Source of the DNA: an uncultured Thermoleophilia bacterium
GTDB lineage: Bacteria > Actinomycetota > Thermoleophilia > Gaiellales > F1-60-MAGs149
Direction: 5' to 3'
DNA length: 7,735 nt
Assembly (NCBI GenBank): GCA_902806305.1
Contig: CADCWC010000184.1
Coordinates: forward strand, 1-7,735
Shown here: positions 1 through 5,438 of the stretch, in pieces
Numbering within the stretch: position 1 is the first letter of the stretch
Layout: the number at the start of each line of letters is the position of its first letter
The notes under the pieces: model-generated
Told to the model about the DNA's origin: nothing
Database searches by the model: none
The model's input: only the letters and a program-made list of their open reading frames with translations
Position numbers and translations under genes: made by a program

Positions 1-569
1 CCGGGCTGCCGATCCACCACGTCGTCGTCGTCGACTTCAACGGCTTCCGCGACCTGATCGACGCCGTGGGTGGCATCGAGGTGAACTCGCCGCAGCGCAT
101 CCGCTCGACGTTCGACGGCATCACGTTCAACTTCGTCAAGGGCCGCAACGAGCTCAACGGCCACCGCGCGCTCGCCTACGCGCGGGTCCGCAAGAACGAG
201 CTCAACCAGGCCGACTCGGACGTGTCCCGTGGCGTCCGGCAGGCCCAGGTCATCGCCGCGCTCAAGGACGAGCTGATCTCCCCGTCGACCGTGTTCCGGC
301 TCCGGCGGGTCGGCGAGCAGCTCGCCTCGCCGCTCGCCACCGACCTGTCGGCCAACGAGATCCTGGCGCTCGGCTGGGTCGACTTCCGGGCCCAGCGCAC
401 GCTGCAGTGCAACCTCGGCGGGACGCCGACGTCGATCGGCGGCGGCCTCTACCTGAGCGGCGACAGCGAGGGCAACCGCCGCGTCATCGGCGAGTTCCTG
501 GGCCGGAGCGCGGTGCGCCGCGGCACGTTCGGGCCCTTCGACCCGGCGTGCCGCCAGTCGGCCGGCTGA
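1..569 (+). CDS. LytR-CpsA-Psr (LCP) family cell-wall ligase, C-terminal part
   Basis: The gene enters from the left edge, with the reading frame open from base 3, and gives the last 188 residues. LCP enzymes are membrane-anchored, face outward, and move glycopolymers from polyprenyl-pyrophosphate onto peptidoglycan. The visible part begins inside the LCP core: HHVVVVDFNGFRDLIDAVGG is the typical strand-helix segment, followed by VNSPQRI and the conserved arginine-rich stretch HRALAYARVRK, then DSDVSRGVRQAQVIAAL, where the arginines are expected to bind the pyrophosphate. The last 80 or so residues form a post-core tail (LGWVDFRAQRTLQCNLGG, then IGGGLYLSGDSEGNRRVIGEFLG). A GTG at 66 is not a real start because it is the Val of the core DAVGG motif. 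The N-terminal anchor is outside the window. The deaminase gene begins 5 bases after the stop, so the two are probably co-transcribed. The family call is firm; the exact polymer substrate cannot be told. Confidence 0.9.
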   Translation, partial: GLPIHHVVVVDFNGFRDLIDAVGGIEVNSPQRIRSTFDGITFNFVKGRNELNGHRALAYARVRKNELNQADSDVSRGVRQAQVIAALKDELISPSTVFRLRRVGEQLASPLATDLSANEILALGWVDFRAQRTLQCNLGGTPTSIGGGLYLSGDSEGNRRVIGEFLGRSAVRRGTFGPFDPACRQSAG

Positions 570-574
570 CGCCC

Positions 575-991
575 ATGGCCGAGCCGGCCGACGCCGACCT
601 CATCGCCGTCGCCGCCGACGCGCTGAACCCGCACGCCGTCGGGGACCGCGTCTTCGCCGACGTGGCGGCGTGCCTCGTGACCGAGGGCGGCGCCCGCTAC
701 GTCGGCGTCTGCATCGACACCGGCTCGGGAACCGGCTTCTGCGCCGAGGCGAGCGCGATCGCGGCCATGGTGACGGCGGGCGAGCACCGCATCGCGCGGG
801 TCGTGGCGGTGTGGCGTGACGCCGGGGGCCGGCTGCACGTCCTGCCGCCGTGCGGCCGCTGCCGGGAGTTCATCCGCCAGGTCGACCCGGGCAACCTCGA
901 CACGGTGGTCGTCCTCGGTCCCGACCGGACGGCCACGCTGGCGGAGCTCCTGCCGGCCCACGCCTGGCCTGAGCCGCTGCCCGAGCGTTGA
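575..991 (+). CDS. Cytidine deaminase-like zinc hydrolase (blasticidin-S deaminase type)
   Basis: A 138-residue protein starting at ATG 575, 5 bases after the LCP stop. There is no clear ribosome-binding site, so translational coupling to the upstream gene is likely. The zinc and catalytic signature of the cytidine deaminase fold is complete: C56-A-E58 (zinc ligand and proton-shuttling Glu) and P92-C93-G-R-C96 (two zinc cysteines). The length matches small tetrameric cytidine deaminases (about 130 residues). The ribose-binding N-x-E of classical Cdd enzymes (as in NIENA) is replaced by C46-I-D48, and a GTGF segment precedes the CAE. The PCGRCRE motif and the C-terminal ELLP resemble blasticidin-S deaminase more than housekeeping Cdd. 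The likely chemistry is hydrolytic deamination of a cytosine-like base in the cytoplasm, but the substrate is uncertain. It could be a nucleoside-salvage paralogue or a deaminase of another aminated heterocycle. The start at 575 is preferred over an in-frame upstream ATG at 407, which would overlap the LCP gene deeply. Confidence 0.85.
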   Translation: MAEPADADLIAVAADALNPHAVGDRVFADVAACLVTEGGARYVGVCIDTGSGTGFCAEASAIAAMVTAGEHRIARVVAVWRDAGGRLHVLPPCGRCREFIRQVDPGNLDTVVVLGPDRTATLAELLPAHAWPEPLPER

Positions 992-1025
992 GCCTCCGCG
1001 CCGCCGCGACGATCGGCGACAGGCG

Positions 1026-1190
1026 TCAGTCGGAGGAGCCGCCGGACGACCCGCCGGACGACCCCGAGCCGCCGGACCCCGAGCCACCGGACGACCCGGA
1101 GCCGCCGGAGGACCCCGAGCCGCCCGAGGAGCCGGAGCCGCCGGATGAACCCGTGCCCCCGGACCCGGAGGAGCCTGACGACGCGTCCTT
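1026..1190. repeat. Imperfect 18-base repeats encoding the GSSGGS tail
   Basis: On the - strand the 3' end of the zinc-ribbon gene is a run of imperfect 18-base units (six codons, G-S-S-G-G-S), with some units shortened to 12 bases. Each unit varies in synonymous positions, so the tract is an old, diverged repeat or is kept by amino-acid selection. Unit lengths are multiples of three, so copy-number change would alter tail length without breaking the frame. The opposite strand reads as an acidic Pro-rich EPPDDPEPP repeat, which is a mirror of this tract and not a gene. Confidence 0.75.
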
Positions 1191-1469
1191 CCCGGAGGAC
1201 GAGCCGCCGTCGGAGGCCGTCGCCGCCTCCTTCGTCTTGCCGCCGCCGGCCTCGCCCCCGCCGGCGCCGTCGCCCTCTGGCTTCCCGCCCTTGCCCTTGC
1301 CGTAGTCGGTGTTGTAGAAGCCCGAGCCCTTGAAGTGGATGGCCACCGGGTGCAGGACCTTCTGCACCGACGCACCGCAGACGCCACAGCGCTCGAGCGG
1401 CGGGTCGCTCATGCGCTGGAACACCTCGGTCAGGTGGCCGTTCTCGCAGCGGAACTCGTAGGTCGGCAC
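1026..1469 (-). CDS. FmdB-type zinc-ribbon protein with Ser/Gly repeat tail
   Basis: A 147-residue protein with a GTG start at 1469. The N-terminus MPTYEFRC is diagnostic of the FmdB/CxxC_CxxC_SSSS family of small putative regulators, named from a formamidase gene cluster; their biochemical role is poorly defined. The usual zinc ribbon has two CxxC pairs. Here the second pair is intact (C28-G-V-C31), but the first is C8-E-N-G-H12, so His12 may replace the missing cysteine. The family's second half follows (VQKVLHPVAIHFKGSGFYNTDYG), then a Lys/Gly linker and about 50 residues made almost only of Ser and Gly in an imperfect GSSGGS repeat, giving a tail far longer than usual. No signal peptide or membrane segment is visible. 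It converges with the deaminase gene (34 bases between stops) and is divergent from the glycosyltransferase. A -10-like box places the predicted transcript start on the GTG itself. Confidence 0.88.
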   Translation of the reverse strand: MPTYEFRCENGHLTEVFQRMSDPPLERCGVCGASVQKVLHPVAIHFKGSGFYNTDYGKGKGGKPEGDGAGGGEAGGGKTKEAATASDGGSSSGKDASSGSSGSGGTGSSGGSGSSGGSGSSGGSGSSGGSGSGGSGSSGGSSGGSSD

Positions 1470-1475
1470 CTACGC

Positions 1476-1481
1476 AGTATA
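1476..1481 (-). promoter_or_regulatory. -10 box TATACT, leaderless promoter of the zinc-ribbon gene
   Basis: On the - strand TATACT (a perfect TANNNT) ends six bases before the GTG start at 1469, so the usual -7/+1 spacing puts the transcript start on the G of the GTG. No ribosome-binding site lies between. No TTGACA-like -35 is present at 17 bases (GCCGGC there). This is the typical look of an actinobacterial leaderless promoter; the transcript start is inferred. Confidence 0.6.
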
Positions 1482-1497
1482 CCCGGAGGATCCGGCG

Positions 1498-1528
1498 GGC
1501 CGGCACTCGGCCGCCGACAGTGCCGGCC
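1498..1528. promoter_or_regulatory. 10-base perfect inverted repeat, candidate operator
   Basis: GGCCGGCACT (1498-1507) and its exact reverse complement AGTGCCGGCC (1519-1528) are separated by 11 bases, giving a repeat spacing of 21 bases, close to two helical turns. It lies in the divergent region between the zinc-ribbon and glycosyltransferase genes and overlaps the expected -35 position of the former. This spacing fits a dimeric regulator on one DNA face. The regulator is unknown; a hairpin role is also possible. Confidence 0.5.
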
Positions 1529-1564
1529 GACCGTCGCGGTCCGCTCGCGGGCCGGGGTGACAGC

Positions 1565-1580
1565 GCGCGGGAGCCCGCGC
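1565..1580. promoter_or_regulatory. 16-base palindrome at the glycosyltransferase -35 region
   Basis: GCGCGGG-AG-CCCGCGC is a perfect dyad with a two-base centre. It covers the place where a -35 box would sit for the TAGCAT -10 at 1590-1595, so a bound protein would block polymerase. In DNA this rich in GC, short palindromes of G and C arise fairly often by chance, so the call is tentative. Confidence 0.35.
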
Positions 1581-1589
1581 CGGCATCGG

Positions 1590-1595
1590 TAGCAT
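1590..1595 (+). promoter_or_regulatory. -10 box TAGCAT, promoter of the glycosyltransferase operon
   Basis: TAGCAT fits TANNNT and ends eight bases before the GTG at 1604. The predicted transcript start is at 1602-1604, giving a leaderless or near-leaderless mRNA. This supports GTG 1604 as the true start over the in-frame GTG at 1520, which would lie upstream of the promoter and inside the inverted repeat. Confidence 0.5.
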
Positions 1596-1603
1596 GGCCG
1601 TGC

Positions 1604-2776
1604 GTGCGGATCGCCATCGTCACCGACTACTACTACCCGCAGCTGGGCGGCATCACGGAGCACGTCCACGGCCAGGCCACCCACCTGACGGCGCGGGGCC
1701 ACGACGTGACGGTGGTGACCGGCCACCTGTTCCGCCCGCCGCCCGTGGTCGACTCCGACTACCGGCCAGAGGAGCACGCGCCGTTCGAGATCGTCCGGAT
1801 CGGTCAGGCGCTCCGGCTCTACGGCAACGCCTCGCAGACGCTGCACACCGTCGACCCGCTGCTCGTCCGCAAGCTCAGGCGGCTCTTCCGCGACCGGCGC
1901 TACGACGTCATCCACGTCCACCCGCCGTACAACCCGGGGCTGCCCGTTGCCGCGATGTACGCGGCGCCGGAGTCCGCGCTGAGCGTCGGCACCTTCCACT
2001 CCGTCTTCGCGCGCGGGCCGCTGCTCGACACGCTGGGGTGGATCGCGCGCCGCAAGATCGCCCGCATGCACGGCCGGATCGTGGTCTCCGAGGCGGTGAT
2101 CGGGTCGCTCGCGCCGTACTTCCCGTTCGAGTACACGGTGATCCCGAACGGCATCGACGATCGGCACTTCTCCCCGGACGCCGACCCGATCCCGGAGCTC
2201 GACGACGGCCGGCCGAGCATCCTGTTCCTGGGTCGGTTCGACCCCCGCAACGGGCTCGGGACGATGATCGACGCGTTCGTCCAGGTGCGACGCGAACGCG
2301 ACGACGCCGCGCGGCTCGTCGTCGTCGGCGACGGGCCGCTCAAGGCGTACTACCAGCGGCGCGTCCCCGAGGACCTCGCCGACGACGTCGTCTGGGCGGG
2401 TCGCGTGAACTGGGCGCGTCCGCGCTACTTCGCGAGCGTCGACCTCCTCTGCACGCCGTGCAGCCGCGCCTCCTTCGGCATGGTCCTGCTCGAGGCCATG
2501 AGCTGCGGCACGCCCGTCGTGGCGAGCCGCATCTCCGGCTTCCAGCTCGTCATGGACCACGCCAGGCACGGTCTGATGGTGTCCCCGGCCGACGACGCGG
2601 ACCGCTTCGCCGAGGCGATCGCCTACCTGCTCGACCGTCCCGCGGAGCGCGCCCGGATGGGACGGGAGGGACGGCGGACCGCCGTCACGCGCTACTCCTG
2701 GACGCGGATCGCGGCCGATCTCGAGGCGTACTATCTGCGGCTGATGCGGGACGGTCCGTCGGAGCCGCGGTCGTGA
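1604..2776 (+). CDS. GT4-family glycosyltransferase (GT-B fold, PimA/PIG-A-like)
   Basis: A 390-residue protein from GTG 1604. Retaining GT4 enzymes transfer a sugar from a nucleotide-sugar to a lipid or glycan acceptor at the cytoplasmic membrane face. The N-terminal Rossmann domain opens with RIAIVTDYYYPQLGGITEHV (Gly-rich loop G15-G16) and contains GTFH132, the position of a catalytic-pocket His in PimA. The linker has VIPNGIDDRHFSP. The C-terminal domain has the sugar-nucleotide site: G210-R211-F-D-P-R-N-G-L, VVVGDGPL, and ASFGMVLLE297AMSCGTPVVAS. Length is normal for the family. Two donor-site positions are unusual: the first Glu of the EX7E motif is Ala289, and the Lys that usually follows the GR motif appears to be Asn216. 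The stop overlaps the start of the fusion gene by four bases (GTGA), so the two are translationally coupled. It most likely builds a glycolipid; donor and acceptor are not readable from sequence. Confidence 0.9.
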   Translation: MRIAIVTDYYYPQLGGITEHVHGQATHLTARGHDVTVVTGHLFRPPPVVDSDYRPEEHAPFEIVRIGQALRLYGNASQTLHTVDPLLVRKLRRLFRDRRYDVIHVHPPYNPGLPVAAMYAAPESALSVGTFHSVFARGPLLDTLGWIARRKIARMHGRIVVSEAVIGSLAPYFPFEYTVIPNGIDDRHFSPDADPIPELDDGRPSILFLGRFDPRNGLGTMIDAFVQVRRERDDAARLVVVGDGPLKAYYQRRVPEDLADDVVWAGRVNWARPRYFASVDLLCTPCSRASFGMVLLEAMSCGTPVVASRISGFQLVMDHARHGLMVSPADDADRFAEAIAYLLDRPAERARMGREGRRTAVTRYSWTRIAADLEAYYLRLMRDGPSEPRS

Positions 2777-4731
2777 CCAAGCGGCAGGCCCTCGTCGGCT
2801 ACGTGGCGTGTGCCGTGGCCGCGGCGGGCCTGACCGCGCTGATCGACCTGGCGTTGATCGCCCTCGGCGCCGGCTGGCTCGCCTGGGCCCTCAACATCGC
2901 GTTCCTGACGGGGCTCGTCGTGGTCACGTGGGGCTGCTTCATGCCGAACGCGGGCGTCTTCGGGCGCGTCATCGACGGCGTCGGCGTGACCGAGCGCGTG
3001 GTGGCGCTGACGTTCGACGACGGGCCCTCCCCCGACGTGACGCCACGGATCCTCGACGTCCTCCGGCGCGAGCACGTCCGGGCCACCTTCTTCGTGCTCG
3101 GCCGCCACGCCGAGCGGCACCCGGAGCTCGTCGAGCGGATGGTCCGCGAGGGCCACGAGGTCGCGAGCCACGGGTGGTCGCACGGCGTCCTGACGTTCGC
3201 CGGCCCGCGCCGGATCGTGTGGGAGCTCGTCCGCACGCAGCGCCTCCTGGAGCGCCTCGGCGTGCGGCGCGTGCGGCTGTTCCGGGCGCCGCACGGGTTC
3301 CGGAACCCGTTCGTGGTCCGCACCGCCCAGCGGCTCGGCTACCGGGTCGTCGGGTGGTCGGCGGGCGTCTTCGACACCGCCCGCCCGGGGGCGGACGTGA
3401 TCGTCGCTCGGACGAAGCGGGCCCTCGAGCCCGGCGCCATCGTGCTCCTGCACGACGCGGACGGCAACGGCACGGACGACCGGACCCAGACCGCCGAGGC
3501 GCTGCCCGCCATCGTCGACGCCGTCCGTCACGCGAGCCTGCGTCCGGTCACGGTCTCGGAGCTCCACCGCTACGCGCCCGTGCGCGCCGTGTCCTGGCGG
3601 CGGCTCGCCCTCGTGGCGACGGGCGCGGCGGTCCTCGTCACCTTCGGGTACGAGCGACTCGACCGCGACGAGGTGCTCGACTCGCTGGCGACGTTCCGCG
3701 GCCTGAGCCTGCCGCTCGTGGTGGCCGCCCTGCTCGCGAACCTCGTCTCCGTGTTCTTCAAGGCGTCCGTCTGGAAGGCGGCCCTGGACACGATCCCCGG
3801 CGGTCGGCGCTTCCGCTACGGCGAGGTGATGCCGGCGCTCTTCATCGGCTTCCTGCTCAACTCCGTGCTCATCGCCCGCATCGGCGAGGTCGGTCGGATC
3901 TACGTGCTGCGGCGGCGGCTCGCCAAGGAGGGGACGCAGGTCTCGACCCCGACCATCGCCGGCACGGTCGTGATGGAGCAGCTGTTCCTCGGACTCTCGC
4001 TGCTCCTGGTGCTGCTCGTCGGGGCGGTCACCATCGACAACGGCGTGCCGGAGTGGGTCGGCCGCTCGACGCTCGTGTTCGCCGCCGTGCTCCTGGCCCT
4101 GCTCGTGGGCGTCGTGGCGCTCGACGTGTTCTCCCGCGTCCGGCGCAGGCGACGCGCGCGGGCCGAGGACGGCGCGAGCCTGGCCGAGGGCTGGTGGCGT
4201 TCGCTGCTCCGCAACGCCGAGGGCATCGTGCACGCGGTCAGCCGCGGCCAGCGGATCCTCCGCGACCCCGGCCGAGCGGCCTGGAGCATCGTCGCGGGGC
4301 TCCTGTCCTGGGTGGCCCAGATCGTCGGGATCCTGTGGACGCTCGAGGCCTTCGGCATCCGGAACGGCCTCGGGGCCGCAGGCGTCGTGTTCCTGGTCTC
4401 GACGCTGATCGGGCTGTTCCCGGTCGTGCCGGGCAACATCGGCGTGTTCCAGATCGCGGTGGCGCTGTCGCTGTCACAGGCCTTCGACGTCTCGACGGCC
4501 CGCGGGACGGCGTTCGCGATCGGGCTGCAGTTCATCGAGGTGGCGCTCGGCGTCGGGCTCGGGCTGCTGTTCCTCTCGCTCGAGGGCCTGTCCTTCGGCG
4601 AGGTCCGACGCGGGATCCACGCGGCGGACGTCGAGGCGGCGCGCACGACGGCCGTCCCGGTGGTGCCGGCACTGGCCGACGAGCCCGATCAGGTTCGCCA
4701 GGCCCTCGGCGCGGGCTCCGTCTCGACCTGA
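2773..4731 (+). CDS. Fusion: NodB polysaccharide deacetylase + LPG-synthase-TM (UPF0104) flippase-like domain
   Basis: A 652-residue protein from GTG 2773, with GGAG at 2761 about 8 bases upstream. The start overlaps the glycosyltransferase stop. Residues about 6-56 form two hydrophobic helices. Residues about 72-255 are a complete NodB/CE4 metal-dependent deacetylase domain: TFD82D83GP, H133-GWS-H137 (metal ligands), R171-A-P-H-G, GW195SAGVFD and LLH227D. Residues about 275-620 are a multi-helix domain of the LPG_synthase_TM/UPF0104 family (related to the MprF flippase part and AglD) with its hallmark R369-IGE372-VGR375 and P550-VVPGNIGVFQ, then a soluble tail. The two domains share one uninterrupted frame with no plausible separate start pressure between them. 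The likely role is deacylation of a lipid-linked or polymeric sugar coupled to membrane passage, with the partner glycosyltransferase making the substrate (inference). With an even number of leading helices the deacetylase could face the cytoplasm, as ArnD does. Confidence 0.88.
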   Translation: MTKRQALVGYVACAVAAAGLTALIDLALIALGAGWLAWALNIAFLTGLVVVTWGCFMPNAGVFGRVIDGVGVTERVVALTFDDGPSPDVTPRILDVLRREHVRATFFVLGRHAERHPELVERMVREGHEVASHGWSHGVLTFAGPRRIVWELVRTQRLLERLGVRRVRLFRAPHGFRNPFVVRTAQRLGYRVVGWSAGVFDTARPGADVIVARTKRALEPGAIVLLHDADGNGTDDRTQTAEALPAIVDAVRHASLRPVTVSELHRYAPVRAVSWRRLALVATGAAVLVTFGYERLDRDEVLDSLATFRGLSLPLVVAALLANLVSVFFKASVWKAALDTIPGGRRFRYGEVMPALFIGFLLNSVLIARIGEVGRIYVLRRRLAKEGTQVSTPTIAGTVVMEQLFLGLSLLLVLLVGAVTIDNGVPEWVGRSTLVFAAVLLALLVGVVALDVFSRVRRRRRARAEDGASLAEGWWRSLLRNAEGIVHAVSRGQRILRDPGRAAWSIVAGLLSWVAQIVGILWTLEAFGIRNGLGAAGVVFLVSTLIGLFPVVPGNIGVFQIAVALSLSQAFDVSTARGTAFAIGLQFIEVALGVGLGLLFLSLEGLSFGEVRRGIHAADVEAARTTAVPVVPALADEPDQVRQALGAGSVST

Positions 4732-4748
4732 CCGCTCCGGCGGTTCAG
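4728..4748. terminator. Shared hairpin with UNCG tetraloop between converging genes
   Basis: The + strand reads CTGACCGC-TCCG-GCGG(T)TCAG: an eight-pair stem with one bulged T, capped by TCCG closed by C-G, which in RNA is a stable cUNCGg tetraloop. The stem contains both the TGA stop of the fusion gene (4729-4731) and the stop of bioY on the other strand (4745-4747). No U tract follows, so it would be a weak or bidirectional terminator or 3' end stabiliser. Confidence 0.55.
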
Positions 4749-5329
4749 CGGTCGCCGAGCAGTCGCCACGCGCCCGGCAGGACCGCCGCGGCGAGGGCGG
4801 CCTTGAGGGCGTCGCCGAGCAGGAACGGCACCACGCCGACGTCGACGGCCGTCGTCAACGGCAGGTCGAGGCGCACCATCAGCCACGGCACGGCCAGCGT
4901 GTAGATGGTGACCGACCCGACGGCGAAGGCCAGGAGCACGCCGCCGACGGTCCGGTCGACGCCGCGGCGGGCGAGCGCGCCGACCAGGAACGCCGCCACC
5001 ACGAAGCCCGCCAGGTAGCCGAAGCTGCCGCCGAAGGCGACGTCGACGCCGGAGGCACCGCCCGTGTAGACCGGCAGTCCGACGAGGCCGAGCGCGAGGT
5101 ACGTGGCCTGCCCCGCCGCGCCGCGCAGCGGGCCGAGGGCCGCCCCGGTCAGCAGCACGGCGAAGGTCTGTCCCGTGATCGGGACGGGCGAGCCCGGCAC
5201 GGGCACGGCGAGCTGCGCGAGCAGGGCCGTCAGCAGCGCGGCACCCAGCACCAGCACCGCATCCCGGGCCACGAACCGCGGGACTGCGTCGGCGATGACG
5301 GCACGCGTGCCGAGGGCGATGGACGTCAT
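4745..5329 (-). CDS. bioY: BioY, biotin-binding S component of an ECF transporter
   Basis: A 194-residue, six-helix membrane protein. BioY captures biotin outside the cell and passes it in, alone or with an ECF energising module. The family core is clear: VPVPGSPVPITGQTFAVLLTGAALGPLRG (about residues 42-70), then YLALGLVGLPVYTGG, then FGGSFGYLAGF (99-109), and the C-terminal helix with PFLLGD173ALK176, matching the family's PF..GD..K. ATG 5329 was chosen over a GTG at 5365 because the latter adds only a charged Arg-rich stretch. The ribosome-binding site is weak (GAGAG close to the ATG). No bioM/bioN-type ATPase or T component is adjacent, so it must use a shared module or act alone. It ends inside a hairpin shared with the converging fusion gene. 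A TAGCGT -10 lies about 70 bases upstream, flanked by an inverted repeat. Confidence 0.93.
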   Translation of the reverse strand: MTSIALGTRAVIADAVPRFVARDAVLVLGAALLTALLAQLAVPVPGSPVPITGQTFAVLLTGAALGPLRGAAGQATYLALGLVGLPVYTGGASGVDVAFGGSFGYLAGFVVAAFLVGALARRGVDRTVGGVLLAFAVGSVTIYTLAVPWLMVRLDLPLTTAVDVGVVPFLLGDALKAALAAAVLPGAWRLLGDR

Positions 5330-5386
5330 GGGCTCTCGATCTCTCGGAGGGCGGCGGAGACGCACGCCGCGGACCGGCCCGCGACT

Positions 5387-5424
5387 GCGAGCCGTACGCT
5401 AGCGAACGCGGGCCGACGGCTCGC
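5387..5424. promoter_or_regulatory. 9-base inverted repeat around the bioY -10 box
   Basis: GCGAGCCGT (5387-5395) and its exact reverse complement ACGGCTCGC (5416-5424) enclose 20 bases that contain the bioY -10 candidate. The layout of two 9-base arms with a long spacer recalls BirA-type biotin operators (9-base-class arms, 14-16 base spacer), but the sequence is unlike the E. coli or Bacillus consensus. It also lies 15 bases after the marR stop and could fold as a large-loop hairpin at the end of that transcript. Confidence 0.45.
5396..5401 (-). promoter_or_regulatory. -10 box TAGCGT, candidate bioY promoter
   Basis: On the - strand TAGCGT fits TANNNT and would start transcription near 5389, leaving a leader of about 60 bases before the ATG at 5329. 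No convincing -35 is seen. Read-through from marR is the alternative way to express bioY. Confidence 0.35.
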
Positions 5425-5438
5425 GGGTGTCGGGCGTC

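Noticed and set aside
1030..1200. Regular repeats as a possible CRISPR array
   Set aside because: Units are 12-18 bases, contiguous, without unique spacers, and encode a Ser/Gly tail.
988..1305. + strand acidic Pro-rich EPPDDPEPP reading frame
   Set aside because: It is the complement of the Ser/Gly repeat tail of the zinc-ribbon gene on the other strand and has no promoter or ribosome-binding site.
1520..1603. GTG 1520 as start of the glycosyltransferase
   Set aside because: It adds a poorly structured leader, lies in the inverted repeat and upstream of the TAGCAT box, and the family N-terminus begins at RIAIVTD just after GTG 1604.
1594..2772. The deacetylase frame stays open upstream to an ATG at 1594, giving a 1045-residue reading
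   Set aside because: The upstream part is Arg/Pro/Ala-rich nonsense lying over the well-conserved GT4 gene; the true start is GTG 2773 with a GGAG upstream.
2731..4904. Long readings over the fusion gene (500 residues on -, 698 residues on +)
   Set aside because: They are typical high-GC shadow frames, rich in Arg, Asp, His and Pro, over a gene with clear catalytic motifs.
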